Below the pieces are notes generated by a model, which ran no database searches, was not told the origin of the DNA, and saw only the letters and a list, made by a program, of their open reading frames with translations. A DNA stretch of 64,000 bases. Source: Edaphobacter sp. 4G125. Its GTDB lineage: Bacteria > Acidobacteriota > Terriglobia > Terriglobales > Acidobacteriaceae. The DNA lies in NCBI RefSeq assembly GCF_014274685.1, contig NZ_CP060393.1, positions 2,291,501 to 2,355,500 of the forward strand, read 5' to 3'. This document shows, in pieces, positions 1 to 8,520 of this stretch. Both the position numbers and the translations under genes were made by a program. Every line of letters begins with the position of its first letter. Positions within the stretch are counted from its first letter, which is position 1.

Positions 1-1063
1 GTGCGTTTGCCTCGGTCGCTTTGCGTTCGTCGTTCAGACGATTGAGCTTTGCGGCCAGGTCACGGGCGCGATTGCTGTCGCGTGTCAGGAACAGCTCGAC
101 CACGTCGCTGGCAACGTCCATGCGGCCCGCGGCGTTGATGCGTGGCGCAATACGGAAACCGACCTCAGTGGCCGTGGGGGGGCGATCCAGCGGGATCTGA
201 GAGACCTCCATCAAGGCACGCAAGCCCGTCTGGATAGGATTGCGCAGTTCGCGAAGGCCAAGTGAAGCAATGACGCGGTTTTCGCCTTCCAATGGAACGG
301 AGTCGGCAATGGTGGCGATGGCGACCAGCTTTAGAAAAGAGGGAACCAGAGTGCGTTCCAGACGCTCCCGCTCCATGTCATTTGTGCAGGAAGCTCGAAG
401 AATCGCATGAGCCAGCTTAAAAGCGACGGCTGCTCCACACAAGGATTTGAAGGGATATGGACAGCTATCTTGCGCGGGATTGATCACGGCATAAGCATCC
501 GGCACACCCTGCGCTCCGTCGGGGAGATGGTGATCCGTCACGATAAGGTCAAGCCCGAGCGCGCGAGCTTCGGTAGCAGCGGCAAAGGCGCGGATGCCGG
601 TATCGACGCTAATCACCAGACGAATTCCTTCCGCTGTGGCATCGGCTAAAACGCCGGTCCTCATGCCATAACCCTCGCGGATGCGGTGAGGGATGTGATA
701 GCGGACGATCGCTGGAGTTTCTTTGGGGGCGCTGCGTTCGATGGCTGTCTTGAGGAGGACCGTGGCGGTGGTGCCATCGACGTCGTAATCGCCGTAGATC
801 AGGATGGGTTCAGAGTCGTACACGGCGCGCTGGATGCGTTCTACGGCAGCACCCATACCGAGCATTCGCATTGGATCGATCAAGTCGTCGAGAGAGGGAG
901 AGAAAAAACTCCGTATGGAGCCCTCATCCGTAATGCCTCGCGCAGCTAAAAAGTAAGCGATTCCTCGAGGGCAGCCTGTGGCACTTGCAATTTGTTCGAC
1001 AAGCGTTTCATCGACAGGGGCCGTCTTCCATTCGCGCTGTATCTCAGTTTGAAGAGAGACCAC
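1..1063 (-). CDS. recJ: RecJ single-stranded-DNA exonuclease, N-terminal part (3' end outside window)
   Basis: RecJ degrades single-stranded DNA 5' to 3' in recombination, base-excision and mismatch repair. About 354 codons are visible; the usual length is near 570, so the C-terminal OB-fold part lies beyond the left edge. The DHH-family metal-binding motifs are present: YGDYDVDG at about residues 90-97 and VTDHH near residue 176. The reading frame has a stop just upstream (the TGA overlapping the end of the preceding gene), and the first usable start is the GTG at 1063, so a GTG start is inferred. The gene begins about 20 bases after the acidic unknown protein at 1084-1548, so the two are probably co-transcribed. 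The family assignment is firm; only the exact start is uncertain. Confidence 0.93.
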   Translation of the reverse strand, partial: MVSLQTEIQREWKTAPVDETLVEQIASATGCPRGIAYFLAARGITDEGSIRSFFSPSLDDLIDPMRMLGMGAAVERIQRAVYDSEPILIYGDYDVDGTTATVLLKTAIERSAPKETPAIVRYHIPHRIREGYGMRTGVLADATAEGIRLVISVDTGIRAFAAATEARALGLDLIVTDHHLPDGAQGVPDAYAVINPAQDSCPYPFKSLCGAAVAFKLAHAILRASCTNDMERERLERTLVPSFLKLVAIATIADSVPLEGENRVIASLGLRELRNPIQTGLRALMEVSQIPLDRPPTATEVGFRIAPRINAAGRMDVASDVVELFLTRDSNRARDLAAKLNRLNDERKATEANA

Positions 1064-1083
1064 CGTTTTTGCTGCCTCTTTCT

Positions 1084-1548
1084 TTACTCATCGTTATCGC
1101 GGTCGTCTACGATAATGCTGCCCAGATCGGATACGGTTTCGGTCAACTCCAGGAAGGTATCGTACCAATCGGTGGCAGCTTCAAAGAGGAACATGACGCC
1201 CTGATGGGCAAATCCCAGCTGCAGGTAGCCGATCTTGCCGATATGCCGCAGAAGTCGTTCTGCGTCTTCAATCTCATGGGCCTCGTCATCGGGATAGACC
1301 TGGTCTCGGATGCGCTCGATCAAAACGGCGATATCTGTTTTTTCAAGAACGACTTCGCTCATGGTCATGAAGGGGGCGCCTGAGGCTTTGGCGAGCTCGA
1401 CAAAGTCCTTCCAGCCATCAGGGTTTTCTTCCTCAAAGAGGACCGTTGGAACATCCTCGGAGACATAGCCGTTCATTCGCTGCATGCCATGGCCTGCAAT
1501 GAAGGCCACCATGTCGTCTTTGAGCGAGATGAGATTATCGAGATTCAT
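1084..1548 (-). CDS. Acidic protein of unknown function upstream of recJ
   Basis: I do not recognise this 154-residue protein. It is strongly acidic, with no signal peptide, membrane segment or cysteine, and ends in an Asp/Glu-rich tail (DDRDNDE). It looks like a compact soluble alpha/beta protein. It has an ATG start and lies just upstream of recJ on the same strand with only about 20 bases between them, so it is likely in the recJ operon. Codon use resembles its neighbours. The long open frame and the tight spacing make it a credible gene; no function can be assigned. Confidence 0.75.
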   Translation of the reverse strand: MNLDNLISLKDDMVAFIAGHGMQRMNGYVSEDVPTVLFEEENPDGWKDFVELAKASGAPFMTMSEVVLEKTDIAVLIERIRDQVYPDDEAHEIEDAERLLRHIGKIGYLQLGFAHQGVMFLFEAATDWYDTFLELTETVSDLGSIIVDDRDNDE

Positions 1549-1640
1549 CCGAGACGTATTGTCTCAGAAAGCGGAGTTCGGCGACACTGCTTTTCGGCGG
1601 TTACGGTGCATCGTTCGATATGCTAGGGAATCCAACGAAG

Positions 1641-2003
1641 ATGCCATTCTTTGAACATCATCTGTTTATCTGTACCAACGAGCGCGATGAGTCGGCTTCA
1701 CGCCCAAGCTGTCTCCCGAAGGGGAGCAAGAAGCTCAAGGCAGTCTTCAAGGATGCGATCAAGGACGCAGGGCTGAAGCATCGGGTGAGGGCCAACGAGT
1801 CCGGCTGTCTGGATCAGCGTGAACATGGCCCCGTGGTGGTGGTGTACCCGGAGGCGGTCTGGTACGGAAAGGTTCACGTTGATGATGTCGGGGAGATTGT
1901 GCAGCAGCACCTGATGAATGGGAAGCCCGTTGAGCGGCTGCGGCTGCCGGAATCCTGCATCAACAATGAACATTGTCCGCATCGCAATGCTAAGTCGAAG
2001 TAG
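1641..2003 (+). CDS. Thioredoxin-like (2Fe-2S) ferredoxin domain protein
   Basis: A 120-residue protein of the thioredoxin-fold 2Fe-2S ferredoxin family, the type also found at the end of NuoE. It opens with HHLFICTNERD. The cysteines of the family pattern follow: the first in FICTN, the second about a dozen residues on in SCLP, then one in SGCLD, which precedes PVVVVYP. Here the last expected cysteine position reads YPEAVWYG, so the fourth ligand may be supplied differently or be missing. Two more cysteines sit near the C-terminus. I chose the ATG at 1641 over the upstream ATG at 1620 because the family starts a few residues before HLFIC. It is likely an electron carrier of unknown partner and is divergent from the recJ operon. 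Confidence 0.8.
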   Translation: MPFFEHHLFICTNERDESASRPSCLPKGSKKLKAVFKDAIKDAGLKHRVRANESGCLDQREHGPVVVVYPEAVWYGKVHVDDVGEIVQQHLMNGKPVERLRLPESCINNEHCPHRNAKSK

Positions 2004-2054
2004 AAGAACACGGTCATCTATCTGGATGCGCGTGATATATTCGCTTAAAGTCCA

Positions 2055-2333
2055 ATGATCTTCTCTAAAGATTACGTAGGGTATCTGGCACGCCAGACCG
2101 TAAAACAGCTGATTGCGCAGAAGATGATCCAGACCGAAAAGCCGGCTATTCTCGATGAGCGAGTTGCGGCGGCTATGGTCGATGAGCTTTCACTCGAGGA
2201 TCGCATCAACGACGAGGTTCGGGTGATTCTGGAGGCATTTCAGGATGATATGCGCAAGACCGGGGCAAGTTATCCCGAGATGTTCAAGAAGGTGAAGAAC
2301 GAGCTCGCGCGCAAATACAAGGCGGTGCTGTGA
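2055..2333 (+). CDS. DUF507 family protein, first of a tandem pair
   Basis: A 92-residue helical, charged, cytoplasmic protein that matches the DUF507 family (start SKDYVGYLARQTVKQL, end ARKYKAVL). The function of the family is unknown. The stop codon overlaps the GTG start of a second DUF507 gene by four bases, so the two are translationally coupled and probably form a heteromeric pair. Two tRNA-Glu genes and miaB follow downstream on the same strand. Confidence 0.88.
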   Translation: MIFSKDYVGYLARQTVKQLIAQKMIQTEKPAILDERVAAAMVDELSLEDRINDEVRVILEAFQDDMRKTGASYPEMFKKVKNELARKYKAVL

Positions 2334-2605
2334 GAATCTCCCGCGATAAATTGAACAAACTTGCTCACACGGTGGCCGATACGCTGGCTGAGATTCAGGA
2401 GTGTGACTTCCTTGAGGATCGCAATACGATCCGCCAGGAAGCCCGGCGGGCGCTGGAAAGGCTGCTGACCGAAGAGACGAAGATTGATGCGGCGGCGCGC
2501 CAGAAGATTGCGTCCCAGCGCAAGATCATTCTCGAGGGATCCCAGGAATGGGACATCCTTTACCGGAAGTATTACAACGATGAGGTTAAGAAGCTCGGCC
2601 TCTGA
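2330..2605 (+). CDS. DUF507 family protein, second of a tandem pair
   Basis: A 91-residue paralogue of the preceding protein (start RISRDKLNKLAHTVADTL, end YYNDEVKKLGL). It begins with GTG at 2330 inside the GTGA overlap with the upstream stop, a typical coupled start. Both members of the pair keep the same size and helical layout, which argues for duplication followed by divergence. Function unknown. Confidence 0.88.
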   Translation: MRISRDKLNKLAHTVADTLAEIQECDFLEDRNTIRQEARRALERLLTEETKIDAAARQKIASQRKIILEGSQEWDILYRKYYNDEVKKLGL

Positions 2606-2668
2606 TTTCAGGCAGAAAATCCTCAACGAAGTTGTTGTTCGGGAAGGCGAGAATCAGCTTTCCTTTGC

Positions 2669-2706
2669 TATAATGGATTATCGCGACAGAGAAGACCCTT
2701 CTCTGT
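2669..2706 (+). promoter_or_regulatory. tRNA-Glu promoter -10 box and leader hairpin
   Basis: A consensus TATAAT lies at 2669-2674, with no clear -35 at the normal distance. It is followed by a perfect 9-bp hairpin: ACAGAGAAG at 2686-2694, loop ACC, CTTCTCTGT at 2698-2706. The hairpin ends three bases before the first tRNA. It may guide 5' processing of the tRNA precursor or act as a weak pause site. Seen directly; the role is inferred. Confidence 0.5.
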
Positions 2707-2709
2707 GAT

Positions 2710-2786
<77 letters not shown>

Positions 2787-2819
2787 AATCTGTCCATCCT
2801 CGCAAGTCGTCAGAGCCTT

Positions 2820-2896
2820 GGCGCCATGGTGTAACTGGTTAACACGCGGCCCTTTCAAGGCTGAGAGTACGGGTTCGATCCCCGTTGGCGCTACCA
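2820..2896 (+). tRNA. tRNA-Glu (anticodon TTC)
   Basis: A complete cloverleaf with encoded CCA: acceptor GGCGCCA with TGGCGCT, D-stem GTG/CAC, anticodon stem CGGCC/GGCTG around loop CTTTCAA (anticodon TTC, reads GAA/GAG), and a T-loop TTCGATC. Its 5' half is nearly identical to the upstream tRNA-Glu, indicating duplication. The miaB start codon lies only about 26 bases downstream, so miaB may be co-transcribed with the tRNAs. Confidence 0.95.
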
Positions 2897-2922
2897 AATT
2901 TCCAAACGATATACTTGTGTCT

Positions 2923-4296
2923 GTGAGCAAAACGTTTTACATCGAGACCTTTGGCTGCCAGATGAATGTCCATGACTCGGAAAAGGTCATTGGTACTCTG
3001 GAGCACGAAGGCTACGCTCAGGTCCATGATGAGACCGCTGCCGATCTGATCCTGTACAACACTTGTTCCATTCGCGACAAGGCTGAGCAGAAGGTCTTTC
3101 ACCGACTGAATGAATACAAGCGCATGCAGGGCGAGGGCAAGAAGTTCGCCGTTATCGGCTGTGTCGCCCAACAGGAAGGCGAACGCATCTTTGAGCGCGC
3201 TCCATTCGTTTCCATCGTGGCTGGCTCTGCGTCGTATCGCAATCTGCCCACAATGCTTGAGCGACTTGAAGCGGGGGAGACGCGCATTACCGGTCTTGAC
3301 GATCGCCAGACCGATGAAACATTTGATACGGAGTTCACAGTCCGCTCCAATCCTCACCGGGGTTACATCACGATTATTGAGGGCTGCGACAAGTTCTGCG
3401 CCTACTGCGTGGTTCCGTATACCCGTGGTAAGGAGCGCTCGCGCACCTCGGCTTCTGTGCTCGTTGAAGCTCGCCGGATGGCCGACGAAGGACATACCGA
3501 TATTCAGCTTCTCGGTCAGAACGTTAACTCGTGGCGCGATCCTTCCGGCCGTATGAGCTTTGCGGAGTTACTTACTGAGGTTGGTAACATCTCCGGCATT
3601 CGCCGTGTGCGTTTTACGACTTCGCACCCTCGGGACTTTACGCGCGACATCGTAGAGGCAATCGATGCCACTCCTACGATCTGCGACCATATTCACCTTC
3701 CGGTACAGTCGGGTTCTTCTTCGGTACTGCACACCATGTCGCGCGAGTACACGCGAGAGTGGTATCTGGAGCGCATGAGTTGGATCCACTCCGCCAAGCG
3801 CGATATCTCGATCACCAGCGACATGATCGTCGGCTTCCCAGGCGAGACAGATGCGGACTTTGAGCAGACCATCACACTGCTGGATGCTGTGCGCTACGAT
3901 GGCGTCTTTGCCTTCAAGTTTTCGCCACGTCCGAATACTCCGGCGGTCAATATGGCCGATAGCATCTCCGATGAGGTCAAGAATGAGCGTCTGCGCATTC
4001 TTAATGATCGCCAGCGAGAGATTCAGCGCGAGCACTATGCGCGGCATCTCGGCCATAACGTCGAAGTTATGGTGGAAAGCTACAATCAGGCCCGTGGCCA
4101 GATCGTAGGCCGTTCCAGCCAGAATAAGACAGTCAACTTTACGGTTCCAATCGGCGCTTCTGAACCACCGATCGGGAGTTATCTCCCGATTCACATCACG
4201 CGTACACAACCGAATTGTCTGGTCGGTGAAGCTGTTGCTGGAGTAGACCCCCTTCAGGCTACCCATCAACCCCAACCCTTCGTCGTATTAAATTGA
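2923..4296 (+). CDS. miaB: tRNA-2-methylthio-N6-dimethylallyladenosine synthase MiaB
   Basis: A radical-SAM methylthiotransferase that adds the methylthio group to i6A37 of tRNAs reading UNN codons. Visible in order: the N-terminal UPF0004 cluster domain (TFGCQMN, NTCSIRDKAEQK, GCVAQQEG), the radical SAM motif CDKFCAYCVVPY, and the C-terminal TRAM domain (GRSSQNKTVNF). Length is 457 residues, normal for the family. An open frame extends upstream through the tRNA, but translation there would cover tRNA sequence. I chose the GTG at 2923, giving SKTFYIETFGCQMN as in homologues; the GTG at 2917 is an alternative. The stop is followed after one base by the next gene, so the two form an operon. Confidence 0.95.
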   Translation: MSKTFYIETFGCQMNVHDSEKVIGTLEHEGYAQVHDETAADLILYNTCSIRDKAEQKVFHRLNEYKRMQGEGKKFAVIGCVAQQEGERIFERAPFVSIVAGSASYRNLPTMLERLEAGETRITGLDDRQTDETFDTEFTVRSNPHRGYITIIEGCDKFCAYCVVPYTRGKERSRTSASVLVEARRMADEGHTDIQLLGQNVNSWRDPSGRMSFAELLTEVGNISGIRRVRFTTSHPRDFTRDIVEAIDATPTICDHIHLPVQSGSSSVLHTMSREYTREWYLERMSWIHSAKRDISITSDMIVGFPGETDADFEQTITLLDAVRYDGVFAFKFSPRPNTPAVNMADSISDEVKNERLRILNDRQREIQREHYARHLGHNVEVMVESYNQARGQIVGRSSQNKTVNFTVPIGASEPPIGSYLPIHITRTQPNCLVGEAVAGVDPLQATHQPQPFVVLN

Positions 4297-4297
4297 G

Positions 4298-4825
4298 ATG
4301 ACTACCTCGGCCCCACAAACGGTTTCCACGCATAGCGCAGATGAAGTCGAGATGCAGATTCGCGGCCTGATGATGGATCCGGTTACGAATATGCCAATTG
4401 TGGTGCTTAAAGATGTCGCCAGCGATACGGTCCTGCCCATTTGGGTGGGGATCTTTGAGGCCAATGCCATTGCGCTGGAACTGGAGAAGACAGCCACGCC
4501 TCGCCCGATGACTCATGATTTGATGCGCAATATGGCGCGGAACCTTAACGCCGAGGTTCGTAAGGTGGTTGTTTCGGAGTTGCGCGATGACACCTTCTAC
4601 GCCGTGATCTGGCTTGATCAGGCAGGCGAGACAATTGCAATGGACGCTCGCCCTTCAGACGCGATCGCTTTGGCGCTGCGTTGGGATTGCCCCATCTATG
4701 TGAATCGCGATGTCCTCGAAAACTCGCGCCAGGCTGCGACTGGAATGCAATCCGTCAATTCCGATGAGATGCGCCGCTGGCTTGAGAATCTGAACGACGA
4801 CGAGATGGGCCGCTATAAGATGTAG
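4298..4825 (+). CDS. Bifunctional nuclease family (BFN/DUF151) protein
   Basis: A 175-residue protein of the DUF151/BFN family. Typical blocks are MQIRGLMMDPVTNMPIVVLKD, LPIWVGIFEANAIALELE and the DARPSDAIALALR motif near the C-terminus. Some plant and bacterial members have RNase/DNase activity; the in vivo role in bacteria is unclear. It starts one base after the miaB stop, implying co-transcription and perhaps a link to RNA metabolism. The acidic C-terminal tail (NLNDDEMGRYKM) follows the domain. Confidence 0.88.
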   Translation: MTTSAPQTVSTHSADEVEMQIRGLMMDPVTNMPIVVLKDVASDTVLPIWVGIFEANAIALELEKTATPRPMTHDLMRNMARNLNAEVRKVVVSELRDDTFYAVIWLDQAGETIAMDARPSDAIALALRWDCPIYVNRDVLENSRQAATGMQSVNSDEMRRWLENLNDDEMGRYKM

Positions 4826-4861
4826 TTATCATCTCCACCTCCCCTGAGAGCATAGCTACGA

Positions 4862-6025
4862 ATGTCCCTGAAAAAGACTCCCCTTCGTCTCTCCGCACGC
4901 GCACTGCTCTCTGTCGAACGGCTTGTTCGTCCCGCGCCCGCGATTTCTCCTGCCAGCATTCTTGTACTGGAGTATCTGTTGCCTCTGGGGTGTTGTATTC
5001 ATCTCACCCCGCTTTACCAGGCGATCAAGCGATCGGTTCCGGAGAGCACGATAACGGTAGCCACCCGCGGCCTTGGGCTCTCAGTACTGCGACACAACAC
5101 CTTCATCGATTACCTGATTGAGACACCAGACCCACTGGTTACTCCTCTGAAAGCTGCACAATCGCTCCGCGCAGAGCTTTCACGGCGTTCTCTGCGGCCT
5201 GAGTTGATCCTTACAGGAGCCTCGGATCAACGAACTCGTATTGCGGTGATGGCCATGCTGACGGCTCCTGCAATTCGTGGCGGCTTCACGATTCATAACG
5301 AGCTTTATCATCGTCCGCTCATCTACGATTCTCAGAGAAGCCTGATCGACAATAATCTTCGTATGGCGGAGTTTGTCTCTGCTTCTCCAGAGCATCGAGA
5401 GCCTCGCGTCTTTTTCTCGGAGGCCAATGCTGCTGCTGCGCAGAAATTGATTCAGGCTGCGAATCCAGAGGCACGCCCTCTTGTTGTCTTCGTAACGCAG
5501 AACAGCGGCGGACAACTTACCGGATGGCATACCTCCCGCTTCGTGGAGGTTATCCAGCATACATACAACAAACTTGGCTGCGCTGTCGTTTATGTAGGAA
5601 CCGATAGAGACCATGATTCCATTGAAGAGATTCGCAAGGCTGCCGGAGGGGTCGGCGTCTCGCTTGCGGGAAAGACTTCAGTGACAGAGTTAGCAGCCCT
5701 GCTTGCGTTGGCGGATGCAGCCGTATCGCTCGATACGGGAACCATGCACGTCGGCCGCTGCGTTGGGCTGCCAATGGTCGTGATCGGCCCTTCATGGCAG
5801 AAGCCTATCGAGTGGCTTCCGCTGGAATTACCGCAGGTTCGTATCCTTCGTGGGCCCGATCGTGACCGCAAGGACATTCCTGCGAATTACAAACTGGATG
5901 AAGTCGAAGCTCCCGCAGTGATCGTAGCCTTAGAAGATCTGCTGACGAAATATCCCGCGAATGCAGCAAGCCGTCAGCAGCGTCTTAACGCCGGAATCTC
6001 AACGATCGATCATCTTCAGCCTTGA
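4862..6025 (+). CDS. Glycosyltransferase family 9 (heptosyltransferase-like)
   Basis: A 387-residue GT-B enzyme resembling ADP-heptose:LPS heptosyltransferases. The N-terminal domain begins at ILVLEYLLPLGCCIHLTPL, where the family normally has a Gly-rich R-x-G-D-x-x-x-T-P strand. The C-terminal donor domain carries the conserved DTGTMHVGRCVGLPMVVIGPS segment with the GT9 signature D-T-G-x-x-H near residue 295. It probably acts on the cytoplasmic face of the inner membrane in lipopolysaccharide core or other glycan assembly. It follows the BFN gene by 36 bases and may belong to the same transcript. The exact sugar is unknown. Confidence 0.85.
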   Translation: MSLKKTPLRLSARALLSVERLVRPAPAISPASILVLEYLLPLGCCIHLTPLYQAIKRSVPESTITVATRGLGLSVLRHNTFIDYLIETPDPLVTPLKAAQSLRAELSRRSLRPELILTGASDQRTRIAVMAMLTAPAIRGGFTIHNELYHRPLIYDSQRSLIDNNLRMAEFVSASPEHREPRVFFSEANAAAAQKLIQAANPEARPLVVFVTQNSGGQLTGWHTSRFVEVIQHTYNKLGCAVVYVGTDRDHDSIEEIRKAAGGVGVSLAGKTSVTELAALLALADAAVSLDTGTMHVGRCVGLPMVVIGPSWQKPIEWLPLELPQVRILRGPDRDRKDIPANYKLDEVEAPAVIVALEDLLTKYPANAASRQQRLNAGISTIDHLQP

Positions 6026-6036
6026 TCGACTTCGCG

Positions 6037-7347
6037 CTATCTCTTCGCGAGTTCATTAAGGAGTGTAAAGAACTCAGGGAATGAGATTGCTGCAGCTTCA
6101 GCACCGTGAATAATATTTTCGCTGCTTGCCCGCAAAGCTGCGACAGAGAAGGCCATCGCGATTCTGTGGTCGCTGCCCGAGTCGATCTCCGCCCCATGAA
6201 GCTGCTGGTTGCCGGTGATCGCCAGACCATCTTCGAACTCTGTCAACTCTGCCCCCATGGCCCTTAGATTTTTGACGACAAGTGCGATGCGATCGGATTC
6301 CTTTACACGCAGTTCCTTTGCATCGCGGATGACTACGCCATCACGAGTATAGGGAGCGATCGCTGCGATCACAGGAAGTTCGTCGATCAGCTGTGCCGAG
6401 AGGGCGCCGGAGATCTTGGCGCCTTTCAACCCCTCAGGCGAGCGATTGACCTGAATGGTTCCAATGGTCTCGCCGTGATGTTCTTCGACCATCAAGACCT
6501 TGATCTTTCCACCCAGCGTTGTGATTACATCCAACAACGCAGCGCGGGTTGGATTCATCCCGAGGGAGTCCAGTACAAGATTCGAGTCCGGAAAGAGGAG
6601 GGCAGCGCAGAGAAAAAACGCCGCCGAAGAGATGTCTCCCGGAACGGTAGCGTCGATGGACTTGAGCTTCTGGCCTCCAGAGATGCTCAACTTCTCACTG
6701 GAGCGCGTCAGGGTTGCGCCAAAGGCCTTTAAGGCGTGCTCGGAGTGGTCGCGTGTCCGTACGGCCTCCGACAGGCTGGTCGTTCCCTCTGCCTGCAAGC
6801 CAGCGAAGAGCACGGCCGTCTTGACCTGGGCCGACGGGATCGGCGTCTCAAAGTCGATCGCCTTTAGCGGGCCACCGTGAATCGTCATGGGAGCATGGCC
6901 ATCGACGAGGTCGATGCGGGCACCCATGGCCGACAAGGGCTTCCGGATGCGCTCCATGGGACGCATCGTCAGCGAGTGATCCCCAATGAGCGTAAATGTA
7001 TGCGGATGCGGAGCAATCAGACCTGCCAGCATGCGCATGGTGCTGCCCGAGTTGCCGCAGTCGAGTTCGGCCTTCGGTTGTTGGAAGGCTCCGGCCACGC
7101 CGGTCACTTCAATCTGTGTTTCGGATTTGACGACCTTCGCCCCCAGGGCCTCCATGCATCCCAGCGTGGAGTGTGGATCAGCCCCCGTCGAAAAGTTAGA
7201 AAGGCGCGTGGTTCCTTCCGCGATTCCGGCCAGCATGGCATAGCGATGTGAGATGGACTTATCGCCGGGAACAGTAACAGAACCCTGGAAACTACGGGCA
7301 GGACGAACGATCTGGGTCGTAGAAGGCTGAGCAATCGAGGAAGACAT
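6037..7347 (-). CDS. aroA: 3-phosphoshikimate 1-carboxyvinyltransferase (EPSP synthase)
   Basis: Sixth step of the shikimate pathway: transfers enolpyruvyl from PEP to shikimate-3-phosphate. It has PGDKSISHRYAML near the N-terminus, GNSGSTMRMLAG in the PEP site, and the C-terminal ESDRIA and SDHRIAMAF motifs. Length is 436 residues from the ATG at 7347, which has an AGGA about 11 bases upstream. An upstream in-frame start at 7401 adds an unlikely Arg-rich tail. The GNSGSTMR motif resembles the glyphosate-tolerant class II type, but this is an inference from one motif. It converges on the GT9 gene with 11 bases between stops. Confidence 0.95.
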   Translation of the reverse strand: MSSSIAQPSTTQIVRPARSFQGSVTVPGDKSISHRYAMLAGIAEGTTRLSNFSTGADPHSTLGCMEALGAKVVKSETQIEVTGVAGAFQQPKAELDCGNSGSTMRMLAGLIAPHPHTFTLIGDHSLTMRPMERIRKPLSAMGARIDLVDGHAPMTIHGGPLKAIDFETPIPSAQVKTAVLFAGLQAEGTTSLSEAVRTRDHSEHALKAFGATLTRSSEKLSISGGQKLKSIDATVPGDISSAAFFLCAALLFPDSNLVLDSLGMNPTRAALLDVITTLGGKIKVLMVEEHHGETIGTIQVNRSPEGLKGAKISGALSAQLIDELPVIAAIAPYTRDGVVIRDAKELRVKESDRIALVVKNLRAMGAELTEFEDGLAITGNQQLHGAEIDSGSDHRIAMAFSVAALRASSENIIHGAEAAAISFPEFFTLLNELAKR

Positions 7348-7445
7348 TACTTTTATCCTAACCTTTCTGTCACGGGCTTGATACACTGCCGAGGTTTCCA
7401 CCGAATCCTGGGCCTCAGATCGTATTGCGAATCAGGAGTATTTCT

Positions 7446-8516
7446 ATGAAAAGCAAATGCCTTGCACTCTTCCTGCTGGGGGCGTTGCCCTCTGCACTCT
7501 ATGCCGATTTCAGTTATACGGAGACGACGCAGATCACCGGCGGCGCAATGCTTAACATGATGAAAACTGTAAGCGTCTTTAGCAAGCAGGCCCGACAGAT
7601 CGGAGAGCCTATCGTCTCCACGGTGAGCATCCAGGGAAACCGCATGGTCAGGTCGAACTCCATGCGGACAGAGATCGTGGACCTGAATGCTGAGACCATC
7701 ACGACCATCGACCACGCCAAGAAGCAGTACACCACGATGACCTTCGAGCAGATGCGCCAGCAGATGAACGAAGCGATGAAGAAGGGCAAGGAGCAAAGGG
7801 AAACCGGGACACAACCCTCTGATACGGATCTTTCCTTTCAGGTTAAGGTTCGGAATACCGGAGCAACGAAAGATGTTGCAGGCGTGAATACGAGCGAGGC
7901 GATCCTGAACATGACGATGGATGCGACTGATAAGAAGTCCGGGCAGACTGGCTCGCTGGCGATCACGAACGATATGTGGCTGGCTCCTGAGGTTCCCGGC
8001 TATGACGAGGTTCGAGAGTTTCAGCGACGTTTTGCTTTGAAGCTCGGAACGGTCTTCAGTGAATCCTTCAACCCAACAATGTTTGCTTCGCAACCGGGCG
8101 CAGGCAAGGCCCTGGCCGACATGGTCAAGGAGATGTCAAAGCTCAAGGGGATTCCTCTGCTCCAGGTGATGCGTATGGGAACTACGGCCAATGGGGATCC
8201 TCTTCCAGCTGCTTCAGAAGCTCCGTTGCCGCAATCGAACTCTCCGGCGATGCCGAGCGCGGGACAGGTCGCAAAGGATTCCGCGACCTCTGCTATCACC
8301 AGCAGTCTGGGGCTGGGAGGTTTGGGTGGATTCGGACGCAAGAAGAAAGCTGCGGATCCCGCGCCAGCTGCGGATGCTTCTGCCTCGCAGGGGCCAGCTG
8401 TTTTGGTCGAGTCGAACACGCAGATGAGTGATTTTTCGCAGTCTGCCGTGGATGCGTCGAAGTTCGCGATTCCGGCAGGTTACAAACAGATTGAGCCGAA
8501 GATCGCGAATCCGTAA
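7446..8516 (+). CDS. Exported protein of unknown function
   Basis: A 356-residue protein with a clear Sec signal peptide (KSKCLALFLLGALPSALYA, cleavage near ADFSY). The mature part is rich in beta-strand-like segments and repeated references to a threonine-rich surface (TTIDHAKKQYTTMTFEQMRQQM), then an Ala/Pro-rich low-complexity stretch near residues 255-315 that contains GLGGLGGFGRKKK. The layout recalls periplasmic DUF4412-type proteins, but I cannot confirm it. I used the ATG at 7446, preceded by AGGAG; an upstream ATG at 7425 is less likely. It is divergent from aroA and ends four bases before the convergent phosphatase gene. Confidence 0.75.
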   Translation: MKSKCLALFLLGALPSALYADFSYTETTQITGGAMLNMMKTVSVFSKQARQIGEPIVSTVSIQGNRMVRSNSMRTEIVDLNAETITTIDHAKKQYTTMTFEQMRQQMNEAMKKGKEQRETGTQPSDTDLSFQVKVRNTGATKDVAGVNTSEAILNMTMDATDKKSGQTGSLAITNDMWLAPEVPGYDEVREFQRRFALKLGTVFSESFNPTMFASQPGAGKALADMVKEMSKLKGIPLLQVMRMGTTANGDPLPAASEAPLPQSNSPAMPSAGQVAKDSATSAITSSLGLGGLGGFGRKKKAADPAPAADASASQGPAVLVESNTQMSDFSQSAVDASKFAIPAGYKQIEPKIANP

Positions 8517-8520
8517 CCCG

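Noticed and set aside
2818..2922. Upstream extension of miaB through the tRNA-Glu
   Set aside because: Those codons are tRNA sequence. The family begins at SKTFYIETFGCQMN.
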